Shown in pieces: positions 18,336 through 26,177 of a stretch of DNA of 62,344 bases (its first letter is position 1; each line of letters begins with the position of its first letter). This stretch comes from Epilithonimonas bovis DSM 19482 (GTDB lineage Bacteria; Bacteroidota; Bacteroidia; Flavobacteriales; Weeksellaceae). The notes beneath the pieces were generated by a model. The model was given only the letters and a program-made list of their open reading frames with translations. It was not told the DNA's origin and made no database searches. The stretch is from assembly GCF_900108115.1 (NCBI RefSeq), contig NZ_FTPU01000018.1:1-62344 (forward strand), in the 5' to 3' direction. The position numbers and the translations under genes were made by a program.

Positions 18336-19595
18336 CTACTGTTCGGTACAGTTGCTACCCGCCGGTGCAATAATTAAGCGCAATGATGAATCTTTATTGA
18401 TATAACTCCACATCCAGTTAAAGAAAATTGCAATCTTGTTTCGAACGCTCAAAATCAGCATCAAATGTAAGAACATCCAGAAATACCAAGCAAGAAATCC
18501 CTGAAATTTAAATTTAGGCAAATCTACAACGGCTCTGTGTTTTCCCACGGTAGCCATGGATCCAAGATCTCTATATTCATACTCGATCCATTCTTTTTTA
18601 GATTTTTTCTTTAGGTTTTTAGCCAGGTTTTTACCCTGATTTATTGCCACATTGGCAAGCTGTGGATGCCCGTGCGGATATTTTGGGGTTTCCATGTATG
18701 CAATGTCACCAATAGCAAAAATATTATCATAACCTTTTACCTGATTGTACCGGTTAACAATATATCGGTTTCTCACAATATTTTCTGGATTGAAACCGTC
18801 AATAATATTGCCTGTAACGCCTGCTGCCCAGATAACATTGGTGGTTGGGATAGAGTTTCCACTTGCCATCGTAACAGTTTCACCATCGTAATCGGTTACT
18901 CTTTCGTTTTTCATGAATTTGGCGCCCAGCTGTTTCAGGTATTTTTCAGCAGCGTCTTGAGAATCGGTGCTCATACTTTCCAGCGGTTTGTCACCGGCAC
19001 TTATGAGAATAATGTTGAGGTCAGAGAAATTCATCCTTGGATAATCTCTTGGTAGGATCTGGGATTTCATCTCCGAGAATGCACCGGCCAGCTCTACGCC
19101 AGTTGGTCCGCTTCCTACGATAACGAGATTCCAATTGCCGTCATCGCTGGCTTTTCTCTCGATAATCATTTTCTCAAAGGTCATCAGGATGTGGTTTCTG
19201 ATGGAGATTGCTTCCTGTGTGTTTTTCATCCCCAAGGTCAGGTGCTGCATTTTTTGATTACCAAAGAAGTTGGTTTTACAGCCTGTAGCGATAATCAGTT
19301 TATCATAAGTAAAGACGCCTTCCTCACCAATCACTTTTTTCTCTGCCGGAATGATTTGTTTAATCTCCGTCATCCTGAACTGGATATTTTTCGATTTCTG
19401 AAAAATTTTACGAAACGGAAAAGAAATGTTGGATGGCTCTATACGGCCTGTTGCTACCTGGTAAAATAGTGGTTGGAACATGTGATGATTCATCTTATCG
19501 ATCACCATCACTTTGTATTTTGGATTGTTATTAAGATGGCGCGCCAGCTGCAAACCGGCAAACCCTCCGCCTATAATGACAATTTTTTCCCTCAT
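18336..19595 (-). CDS. NAD(P)/FAD-dependent oxidoreductase, type II NADH dehydrogenase (NDH-2)
   Basis: A 419-residue membrane-associated flavoprotein that passes electrons from NADH to quinone without proton pumping. First dinucleotide fold GGGFAG at 9-14 (FAD), second VGSGPTGVELAG (NADH), and IFAIGDIAYMETPKYP, the FAD-binding ATG/GD motif. The quinone-side AxxQG-like segment reads NVAINQGKNLAKNL. A C-terminal hydrophobic segment (FLAWYFWMFLHLMLILS) fits membrane attachment. Co-directional with trmD. Confidence 0.92.
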   Translation of the reverse strand: MREKIVIIGGGFAGLQLARHLNNNPKYKVMVIDKMNHHMFQPLFYQVATGRIEPSNISFPFRKIFQKSKNIQFRMTEIKQIIPAEKKVIGEEGVFTYDKLIIATGCKTNFFGNQKMQHLTLGMKNTQEAISIRNHILMTFEKMIIERKASDDGNWNLVIVGSGPTGVELAGAFSEMKSQILPRDYPRMNFSDLNIILISAGDKPLESMSTDSQDAAEKYLKQLGAKFMKNERVTDYDGETVTMASGNSIPTTNVIWAAGVTGNIIDGFNPENIVRNRYIVNRYNQVKGYDNIFAIGDIAYMETPKYPHGHPQLANVAINQGKNLAKNLKKKSKKEWIEYEYRDLGSMATVGKHRAVVDLPKFKFQGFLAWYFWMFLHLMLILSVRNKIAIFFNWMWSYINKDSSLRLIIAPAGSNCTEQ

Positions 19596-19656
19596 TGCGA
19601 ATTTTTTATAAAATTAAGCTTTATTTTCGGGATACTGTTATGCAAAAACTGTGCAT

Positions 19657-19692
19657 AAAAAACCTTGTCACAAATTAATTGATGACAAGGTT
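19657..19692 (-). terminator. Intrinsic terminator of the btuB-propeller operon
   Basis: Perfect ten-base stem AACCTTGTCA/TGACAAGGTT with a run of T on the reverse strand, just after the propeller gene. Confidence 0.85.
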
Positions 19693-19715
19693 AAAAAAAG
19701 TTGATTGCTTATTAA

Positions 19716-20780
19716 TTAGTTTTTATAAAAACCATTGGTACCTACTCCTGCCGTAAAGGTTTTGAGAAGTGATCCGTTGCTGGTACTGTAAACATACACC
19801 GTACTGTTGCCGGTAAAAGTTCCTGCATCTGATACAAAGATTTTTCCGTCTATGACATCAAATCCGTACACATATCCTTTTGCAGTGAGCAAAGAGGCGG
19901 AGCTAGCAGTTGTGGCTATGTTTTTTGAGTAGATTTTGTTGGCTGCGTCTATAAAGTAAAAATTACCATTGTCTATTCTCAGTTTGTCAACGCTCGGGAT
20001 ATCAGTGAGTGTTGTAGTGGTGTAAGATCCGTCGCTTGGATTTATCTTGTAGATGTAAGAATCTTTTGATGTGGTTGACAATGCGTAAGCGTAATTCTGA
20101 TAGGATACAAGATCTTTAATTTCTCCAGAATCAGGAAGGGTTACAACTTTATTTACCACGTTTGTTGTTGGGTTTACAAGGGTGATGCTGTGCCCTGTGA
20201 TGTCCATGGTGCCCGTTGTGAAATTATAAAGGGATCCATCTGTTTGAACAGCAATGTTTCCTCCGGCTTCAACTACTTTTTCGGCATATCGGTCAAATGA
20301 GAGACTCTTTACAAAAGTGTTATCATTTTTATAAATATTCAGTTTATAAGTGCCCGAAAAATCATTATTGGTAACAAAATACTGATTGTTAGAAAATGCA
20401 ATGTATCTTGGGCTTACAAGGTTGCTGGTAACTATCCCTAGTTTTTTAAAGGTATACCGGTTAACAACAGCTATTTTATTGGAGCTGTTAACTACGAGAT
20501 AGGCCTTATCTCCGTTAAGTCCTACTGACTGAAAAACGTTACCAAGATCTTCACCATTGTTGGTTTTATAAATATCCTGCGAGATCACATTAGCAAGGTC
20601 GGAAGAGATAAAATTAACACCGGAATTTGGAGATCCGTAATTACCTTCGTTGGAGATAAATATCCCATTTTCGTAAGCACCTAAAGGTACATTTTCTATG
20701 AGGTCATCAGAGTCGTTACAGGCGGCTGTAAATAAAAGCACTGAAGCAAAAAGCGCAGGGATAATTTTTTTGAATTTCAT
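19716..20780 (-). CDS. Surface beta-propeller lipoprotein, BtuG-like (DUF5074/YncE type)
   Basis: A 354-residue lipoprotein: signal peptide with lipobox TAAC, then repeated beta-propeller blades (ENGIFISNEGNYGSPNSG, KAYLVVNSSNKIAVVN and similar). It follows the btuB-like receptor gene by 11 bp under the cobalamin riboswitch. In Bacteroides, BtuG is a surface propeller that binds B12 with very high affinity and caps BtuB. The same order, family and control are seen here, so a B12-capture role is a strong inference, although direct sequence similarity to BtuG was not tested. Confidence 0.78.
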   Translation of the reverse strand: MKFKKIIPALFASVLLFTAACNDSDDLIENVPLGAYENGIFISNEGNYGSPNSGVNFISSDLANVISQDIYKTNNGEDLGNVFQSVGLNGDKAYLVVNSSNKIAVVNRYTFKKLGIVTSNLVSPRYIAFSNNQYFVTNNDFSGTYKLNIYKNDNTFVKSLSFDRYAEKVVEAGGNIAVQTDGSLYNFTTGTMDITGHSITLVNPTTNVVNKVVTLPDSGEIKDLVSYQNYAYALSTTSKDSYIYKINPSDGSYTTTTLTDIPSVDKLRIDNGNFYFIDAANKIYSKNIATTASSASLLTAKGYVYGFDVIDGKIFVSDAGTFTGNSTVYVYSTSNGSLLKTFTAGVGTNGFYKN

Positions 20781-20791
20781 AAATTATATAT

Positions 20792-22606
20792 TTAAAAGTT
20801 AAATTTCAGGTAGATGGAAAAGTTCCGTTTAGGCATGTAATAATAATTGGTTGTTGCATAGATCTGATTGCCAATATTGTTGATCTTTGCGCCTATTGTG
20901 AAATGTTGTACAGGGTTTACAGACACGCCGGCATTCAATATGACATTATCTTTTAGAAACATATTTTCATAATTATCAGTAAATGTTTTTCCGTTGTAGA
21001 TTGCCTGTAAAAACACACCAAAAATCTTGTAATGATAATCTGCATTCAGGTTGATTTTGTGCAGAGGAACATACATCAATTGCTTATTTGTTTCCATATC
21101 AACTGATTTTGAAAATGTATAAGCAATGACAGAATTGATAGAATGGCTGCCCATTTTTTTCTCAAATGCTAATTGAGTTTCTATACCGTAGGCTTTTGTT
21201 TTCCTAATGTTTTGCGGAGACCACAATCCTCCAAAACCAGGGACCCATATTATATTATCCTTGATGTACATATAATACGGCGTTATGATTAGCTTAATGT
21301 TTTTATGATGTAAGGTCTGTGAGATCTCTGCCTGATAAGATGTTTCAGGCTTCAGGTTGGTATTTCCGCCAGGTTGCCAGTACAGATCGTTGAAGGTCGG
21401 CGCACGGAAATTTTTGGAAAGATTGACGCTAGCCTGATACCATTTTGTAACAGTATATTTTGCCCCTCCAGAATATAGAAAAGGAGCTTGATAACCTTCT
21501 ACAACATCTTTTTTTGTGCCAATCTCCCAATAGAATTTTTCTGAATTTTGATTTCTGAACAGCAGCGCAAAACTGCCAATATTTCGTTTGACATTTCCGA
21601 TGCCTGACTGATAGCCTTCTCCTGTGTTGTATTGATATTCAGAAATGAAATTAATGGACGTCTTATGCCAAAGACTAAGGTCCAAATCGTTGTGGATAAT
21701 GTACTGTTTGCCCGTTCCGCCGCTGGTCTGAGCTTTATCAATATCGGCAAAATATTGGAAATTATCTTCCAAATAGGCTACTTTCAGATCATTATGAATG
21801 TTGCCAAGATTCATTTTCCAGCCGGCTACGCTTCGCAAAGTCTGTACAAGATATTTGGTTTTGGTATAAGATTCTTCAAAAACAGGGTAGTGCTGGCTGC
21901 TGTCATAATGTTGGCTTTGCCAGTAGATTTCAGAATTTCTATTCACCTTCAGGGCCAAACCAAGATTGATTCCGATGTTCTTGTATTGTCCATTGATATT
22001 AATGTAATTTTTTTCCGGAACTTCATAATCATTTGCACTTTGAGAATGATTGGCAGAAAAGCTAAAGCTCATTTTCTCGTTGCTATATTTTGCTTTTATA
22101 AAAGAATTAGAAGTTCCAAAAGAAGCATATTCAGAAAATAATGATGCGCTGAAACCTTTATCAAAATCCAAAATATTATTAAGATGTATAGAGCCTCCAA
22201 TAGCGCCGCTGCCGTACAATACGCTACCACCGCCATATTTAACAGCCAAATTATCGTAGCTTAAAATATTAAGATTGTTGATGTCACCCTGCCCAAGAAA
22301 TATCGAGTTTACGTTAATCCCATTCCATACAAAAGCAGTCTGCTGCGCTGTTGTACCCCGAAAAGATGGCGAGGATACGGCACCTCTGCCATTCTCTTTG
22401 ATATAGATATTGCTTTGGCTTCTTAATAGATCTGATAAAGATGTTGTGTTCTCAAGTATTTTATCAGCATTAAGGAAGTTGATTTTAGATATTTCACCAG
22501 ATTTTTTTAACTGATTATCAATAATAACGGTATCTATCAGAGTTTCCTGCGCGGAAATCTGACTTGTCATCTGAAAAAGAAAAAGTATAAAAAAGTATCT
22601 CATCAT
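20792..22606 (-). CDS. TonB-dependent receptor, vitamin B12 transporter BtuB-like
   Basis: A 604-residue outer-membrane TonB-dependent receptor with signal peptide ending ISA-QE. The plug domain holds LLRSQSNIYIKENGRGAVSS, the STxQQTAFVWNGINVNS segment and YGSGAIGGSIHLNN; the rest is barrel, ending YLKFNF with the C-terminal Phe expected of the BAM signal. Size is that of BtuB (about 600), smaller than SusC-type receptors. Control by a cobalamin riboswitch makes B12 or a corrinoid the likely substrate. First gene of a two-gene operon. Two consecutive ATG codons start the ORF; a rare GGAGG lies 12 nt upstream. Confidence 0.9.
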   Translation of the reverse strand: MMRYFFILFLFQMTSQISAQETLIDTVIIDNQLKKSGEISKINFLNADKILENTTSLSDLLRSQSNIYIKENGRGAVSSPSFRGTTAQQTAFVWNGINVNSIFLGQGDINNLNILSYDNLAVKYGGGSVLYGSGAIGGSIHLNNILDFDKGFSASLFSEYASFGTSNSFIKAKYSNEKMSFSFSANHSQSANDYEVPEKNYININGQYKNIGINLGLALKVNRNSEIYWQSQHYDSSQHYPVFEESYTKTKYLVQTLRSVAGWKMNLGNIHNDLKVAYLEDNFQYFADIDKAQTSGGTGKQYIIHNDLDLSLWHKTSINFISEYQYNTGEGYQSGIGNVKRNIGSFALLFRNQNSEKFYWEIGTKKDVVEGYQAPFLYSGGAKYTVTKWYQASVNLSKNFRAPTFNDLYWQPGGNTNLKPETSYQAEISQTLHHKNIKLIITPYYMYIKDNIIWVPGFGGLWSPQNIRKTKAYGIETQLAFEKKMGSHSINSVIAYTFSKSVDMETNKQLMYVPLHKINLNADYHYKIFGVFLQAIYNGKTFTDNYENMFLKDNVILNAGVSVNPVQHFTIGAKINNIGNQIYATTNYYYMPKRNFSIYLKFNF

Positions 22607-22611
22607 AACCT

Positions 22612-22628
22612 GCCTTTCCTCCGAAAGC
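22612..22628 (-). promoter_or_regulatory. Start-site hairpin of the B12 riboswitch (expression platform)
   Basis: In the mRNA, GCTTTC and GAAAGGC pair (one bulged G) around the loop GGAG, just upstream of the btuB ATG. This looks like the P13/L13 hairpin whose loop docks on the aptamer when B12 is bound and hides the ribosome site. Confidence 0.55.
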
Positions 22629-22644
22629 GTTTATTCAAAATAAT

Positions 22645-22803
22645 TTTTGGCAGGTCTCCTGACTTTCGCTGATTTTGTGCCTTCTCATTCACAAAATGTG
22701 AACAATGGCGAGATTACAAAACCCTTTTAAGCGATTTACAGTTGCGGGGACAGTCGGAGAATTACACTCCGTTCCCTTTTAATCCCGAAAAAATTCGGGA
22801 ACC
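22645..22803 (-). promoter_or_regulatory. Cobalamin (B12) riboswitch aptamer
   Basis: Read on the reverse strand, the leader shows the hallmark elements in order: GGAGTGTAATTCTCC, GACTGTCCCCGCAACTGTAA, CTCGCCATTG (a GCCACTG variant), and the B12 box AGTCAGGAGACCTGCC. Together these are diagnostic for the class I cobalamin riboswitch, which lowers expression when adenosylcobalamin is present. It lies between a -7 box and the btuB start. Confidence 0.95.
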
Positions 22804-22813
22804 AAATTCTTTG

Positions 22814-22821
22814 CAAATATA
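22814..22821 (-). promoter_or_regulatory. -7 box of the riboswitch-btuB transcript
   Basis: Reverse strand TATATTTG, directly ahead of the aptamer 5' end; transcription would start near 22808. Confidence 0.55.
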
Positions 22822-22850
22822 ATCAACTTTAGTTAACAACCTAAGATGTT

Positions 22851-23909
22851 CTAAAATGGCAGTAGCCCGAGTTTTGGTGCACTAATGGTTTTATAATAAT
22901 TTTCAAGTGGTTTGGGAAAAGACTTTTCATCGGCTAATTTTTCATCCACAATAATGTAATTCTGATCTTTAGCAAAATTCAGAAACTCTTTTTCTGACTC
23001 TATTTCTATCGTATTGATCTCTATCAGGAGATTCTTATGGGTAAGTTTGTGAGTTATCTGTTTGGAATTGATTATATAGTCTTTCCATTTTTCCGGTACA
23101 GACATTGGGAATTCGTAAAGTTTTTTCCAGATAAAATCAGAGTCTCTTTGTTTGATAAGAAACTGGTTTTTATTTTTAACAAAAAAATAAGTTAGGCTAA
23201 GGTCAGAAACCTTTGTTTTTTTGGTTTTAACAGGGAATTGTGATATGCTACCAGTGCGGAAGGCAATACAGTCATCGTTCACAGGGCATTCGCCGCAAAG
23301 TGGATTTTTTGGTTTACAGATCTCAGAACCAATATCCATAACCGCTTGGTTAAACTCACCCGGCTGGTCTTCCGGCATCATTAGTATCGCCAAATCTGAG
23401 AAGTACTGAAAAGCCTTAGAATCTGAAATGTCAAAATTATCGGCAAAAATTCTGGATAATACCCGGTAGAAGTTGCCGTCAACTGCCGGTGTTTTTTCCT
23501 CAAAACAGATGCTTGCAATAGCTGCAGCGGTATATTTCCCAATTCCTTTCAGTTGGAGGATGTCTTTGTAATTATCCGGGAAGTTTCCCGAGAATTCTTC
23601 TGCGATCTGATGTGCTGCCCTATGAAGGTTAATTGCCCTGCTGTAATAGCCCAGTCCTTTCCAATACAGCAAAACTTCGTCCTCGTGGGCGCTGTGCAGT
23701 GCCTGAACGTCAGGAAAACGTTCTATGAACCTTAGGTAATGGCCAAGGCCCTGTTTTACCTGTGTCTGTTGTAATACAATTTCGCTGATCCATATATTAT
23801 AAGGATGCCGGTTTTCTCTCCAGGGAAGTGGTCTGGCATTACGATCGTACCACTTTACAAGCTTTTTTCCAATGTGAAGAAAATCAGCATTTTGTTTGTT
23901 AGTTTTCAA
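22851..23909 (-). CDS. mutY: A/G-specific adenine glycosylase MutY
   Basis: MutY removes adenine mispaired with 8-oxoguanine. Catalytic Glu43 (WISEIVLQQTQV), helix-hairpin-helix LKGIGKYTAAAI at 120-131, catalytic Asp144 (VDGN) and the 4Fe-4S ligands C-x6-C-x2-C-x5-C (CKPKNPLCGECPVNDDC) are all present, with the C-terminal NUDIX-like 8-oxoG recognition domain after it. The ORF opens at a TTG (23909); no ATG is available in frame nearby, so the start is uncertain. The 5' end overlaps the divergent HU promoter. Confidence 0.93.
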   Translation of the reverse strand: MKTNKQNADFLHIGKKLVKWYDRNARPLPWRENRHPYNIWISEIVLQQTQVKQGLGHYLRFIERFPDVQALHSAHEDEVLLYWKGLGYYSRAINLHRAAHQIAEEFSGNFPDNYKDILQLKGIGKYTAAAIASICFEEKTPAVDGNFYRVLSRIFADNFDISDSKAFQYFSDLAILMMPEDQPGEFNQAVMDIGSEICKPKNPLCGECPVNDDCIAFRTGSISQFPVKTKKTKVSDLSLTYFFVKNKNQFLIKQRDSDFIWKKLYEFPMSVPEKWKDYIINSKQITHKLTHKNLLIEINTIEIESEKEFLNFAKDQNYIIVDEKLADEKSFPKPLENYYKTISAPKLGLLPF

Positions 23910-23927
23910 AAATATGTTTTATATTTG
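23895..23927 (+). promoter_or_regulatory. HU gene promoter
   Basis: TTTG (23895-23898), 21-nt spacer, TATATTTG (23920-23927): a near-ideal Bacteroidetes promoter, about 30 bp before the HU start codon and overlapping the first codons of divergent mutY. Confidence 0.7.
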
Positions 23928-23956
23928 CACACCAAAAATATAAAGAATTTTAGAAA

Positions 23957-24247
23957 ATGACAAAGGCAGAATTGGTAAATACCATCTCGAACAAGCTGGG
24001 AGTGGAAAAGAATGATACACAGAAGGTTATCGAAGCTTTTATGCAGGAAATAAGAACGTCTATGTATAACGGAGACAACGTATACCTAAGAGGTTTTGGT
24101 TCTTTTATCATCAAAACCAGAGCCGCTAAAACCGGTAGAAATATCTCTAAGAATACGGCGATAGAAATCCCTGCTCACAATATTCCTGCTTTTAAACCTT
24201 CAAAAACTTTTGTAGAAAAAGTTAAAACCAAAGTTGCAGTTAAATAA
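23957..24247 (+). CDS. HU/IHF family DNA-binding protein (first of two)
   Basis: A 96-residue nucleoid protein that bends DNA as a dimer. MTKAELVNTISNKLGVEK, then YLRGFGSFIIKTRAAKTGRNI and the DNA-binding arm around IEIPAHNIPAFKPSKTF. The A-G-R-N arm with IPAHN in place of the usual NPxT-type turn makes it IHF-like rather than HU-beta-like, and different from the paralogue at 47176. Followed by the small basic gene and RNase G/E gene, an order usual in flavobacteria. Confidence 0.93.
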   Translation: MTKAELVNTISNKLGVEKNDTQKVIEAFMQEIRTSMYNGDNVYLRGFGSFIIKTRAAKTGRNISKNTAIEIPAHNIPAFKPSKTFVEKVKTKVAVK

Positions 24248-24284
24248 TAAGTTAAATATTAACCATAATAAAAATATATAAATT

Positions 24285-24374
24285 ATGCCAAGCGGAAAAA
24301 AAAGAAAGAGACACAAGGTAGCAACTCACAAGAGAAAGAAAAGAAGAAGAGCAAACAGACATAAGAAGAAATAA
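24285..24374 (+). CDS. 29-residue highly basic protein, probably ribosomal
   Basis: MPSGKKRKRHKVATHKRKKR plus RRANRHKKK: more than half Lys, Arg or His. Nearly identical short proteins stand next to HU and RNase G/E genes across Bacteroidetes (from memory), and the composition resembles small ribosomal proteins of the AURKAIP1/bS22 kind. Begins 37 bp after the HU gene, is followed directly by a strong terminator, so it probably shares the HU transcript. The ribosomal role is inferred. Confidence 0.8.
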   Translation: MPSGKKRKRHKVATHKRKKRRRANRHKKK

Positions 24375-24404
24375 TTTTCTGCACTTACTAAGTCTTATAC
24401 ATAC

Positions 24405-24441
24405 AAATATAGTTGGTCTTTTGCCAACTATATTTTTGTTT
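24405..24441 (+). terminator. Strong intrinsic terminator after the small basic gene
   Basis: Perfect 12-base stem AAATATAGTTGG/CCAACTATATTT, loop of seven, then T-rich. Confidence 0.85.
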
Positions 24442-24481
24442 TATATTTACAACCTAATCTTAATAAAACCTTTATGAAGTT

Positions 24482-26038
24482 ATGAAGAAAGAACTGATTA
24501 TTTCCAATGAGGGAGATGCTTCAAAAATCGCTTTATTGGAGGATGGTCGCCTTTTTGAACTCCATGAGCTGGAAACAAAATCCGAATTTGTTGTAGGAGA
24601 TCTGTTTCTGGGAAAAATCAAAAAACTGGCTCCTAACCTGAATGCCGCTTTTGTGAATATCGGCACAGATAAGGATGCTTTTCTGCATTATCAGGACCTG
24701 GGTCCGCAATTTCTGTCCTATCAGAAGTTTCTGAAAAATACAATTTCCAAAAAACAGCAGACGCCAAGTCTCAAGAATTTTGAGAAAGAGAAGGACATCA
24801 ACAAGATGGGGACGGTTGATAAAGTGCTTACAGCAGGCGATCTTGTCCTGTTGCAGATTACCAAAGAGCCAATATCTACCAAAGGACCAAGAATCTCAAC
24901 ACAAATCTCTCTTACAGGGCGTTTTCTGGTACTAATCCCTTTTGATAATAAGATTTCTGTATCCAAAAAAGTCAGTAATCAGGAAGAAAAAACAAGGCTG
25001 AAAACTTTGATAGAAAGTATTCGCCCAGAAGGTTTCGGCGTGATTATCAGGACTGTAGCAGAAGGGAAAAAAGTAGCTGAACTTCATAATGATATGAATC
25101 AGCTGATCAAAAAGTGGGAGACAACGTTTAAAAATATTCAGAAGAATAAGGTTCCGAGCAAGATTCTCAGCGAAGATGATAAAGCTTCATCCATCCTTCG
25201 GGATAACTTTAACCAGGATTTTGTCAGCATTATCTGTGATGACGAAAAAATGGTGGATGATATGAAGGCTTATCTGGAAGTGATTGCACCCGAAAGGAAA
25301 AATATCGTGCAATTTTATGACTCGCATATCCCTTTGCTGGAGTATTATAATGTAGAAAAACAGCTGAAGCAAAGTTTTGGGAAACATGTCAATATCCCAA
25401 GCTCCAAGGGGGCTTATCTTGTGATAGAACATACCGAAGCTCTTCATGTTGTAGACGTCAATTCCGGTAACAATATTTCGTCTGCCAATACCAATAAGAC
25501 TCACGCGCTTAATGTCAACAAGATGGCTGCAACAGAGATTGCAAGGCAGTTGCGGCTGCGTGATATGGGAGGCATTATTGTAGTGGATTTTATCGACATG
25601 ACAGATCCCGAACATAGGAAAGAACTCTATGAGCATTTTCGCAGTGAGATGCAACGAGATAAAACCAGGCACAAAGTTTTGCCACCATCAAAATTCGGGC
25701 TGATACAGATGACAAGGCAGCGCGTAAGGCCGGAAAACCATATAGAAACTTCCGAAGAGAATCCCAACAAAGACGGGGAGATTATCGCTCCAATCGTTAT
25801 TGTGGAGCAGATGGAAGAATCTATCAGAACAATTATGCAGAAGGAGAAAGGCAAACTATACCTCCATGTACATCCTTTTCTGGAGGCCTACCTTACCAAA
25901 GGCCTGGCCAGTATCCAGAACAAGTGGTTTTTGAAGTACAAAAAGTGGGTAACGATTATCCCAAGAGATTCTTTTAAGATGTTAGAGTTCCATCTCTACA
26001 ACGCCAATAAGAAAGAACTGATAAGTTACTCTAATTAA
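24482..26038 (+). CDS. Ribonuclease E/G family protein
   Basis: A 518-residue endoribonuclease of the RNase G type, cutting single-stranded RNA in rRNA maturation and mRNA decay. The S1 domain spans about 38-75 (VGDLFLGKIKKL...AFVNIG); the DNase I-like catalytic part has Asp325 in VVDVNSGN and Asp369 in IIVVDFIDM, the two Mg2+ ligands. Length fits RNase G, without the long scaffold tail of E. coli RNase E. Single gene between two terminators. Confidence 0.93.
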   Translation: MKKELIISNEGDASKIALLEDGRLFELHELETKSEFVVGDLFLGKIKKLAPNLNAAFVNIGTDKDAFLHYQDLGPQFLSYQKFLKNTISKKQQTPSLKNFEKEKDINKMGTVDKVLTAGDLVLLQITKEPISTKGPRISTQISLTGRFLVLIPFDNKISVSKKVSNQEEKTRLKTLIESIRPEGFGVIIRTVAEGKKVAELHNDMNQLIKKWETTFKNIQKNKVPSKILSEDDKASSILRDNFNQDFVSIICDDEKMVDDMKAYLEVIAPERKNIVQFYDSHIPLLEYYNVEKQLKQSFGKHVNIPSSKGAYLVIEHTEALHVVDVNSGNNISSANTNKTHALNVNKMAATEIARQLRLRDMGGIIVVDFIDMTDPEHRKELYEHFRSEMQRDKTRHKVLPPSKFGLIQMTRQRVRPENHIETSEENPNKDGEIIAPIVIVEQMEESIRTIMQKEKGKLYLHVHPFLEAYLTKGLASIQNKWFLKYKKWVTIIPRDSFKMLEFHLYNANKKELISYSN

Positions 26039-26045
26039 AAAACTA

Positions 26046-26079
26046 AAACTTTGCTGATATGTCGGCAAAGTTTTTTTTA
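26046..26079 (+). terminator. Intrinsic terminator of the RNase G/E gene
   Basis: Stem AAACTTTGC/GCAAAGTTT followed by a T-tract. Confidence 0.85.
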
Positions 26080-26144
26080 TTACATTAACTTATATTTAAC
26101 GTCCTCAGTCGATTAATTTAAACTTAATTATGATATTTTGGTCA

Positions 26145-26152
26145 TAATTTTG
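26145..26152 (+). promoter_or_regulatory. -7 box of porX
   Basis: TAATTTTG fits TAnnTTTG, 25 bp before the start codon; no clear -33 box. Confidence 0.4.
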
Positions 26153-26177
26153 ATGTACTATAAAAAATAAAAAATAT

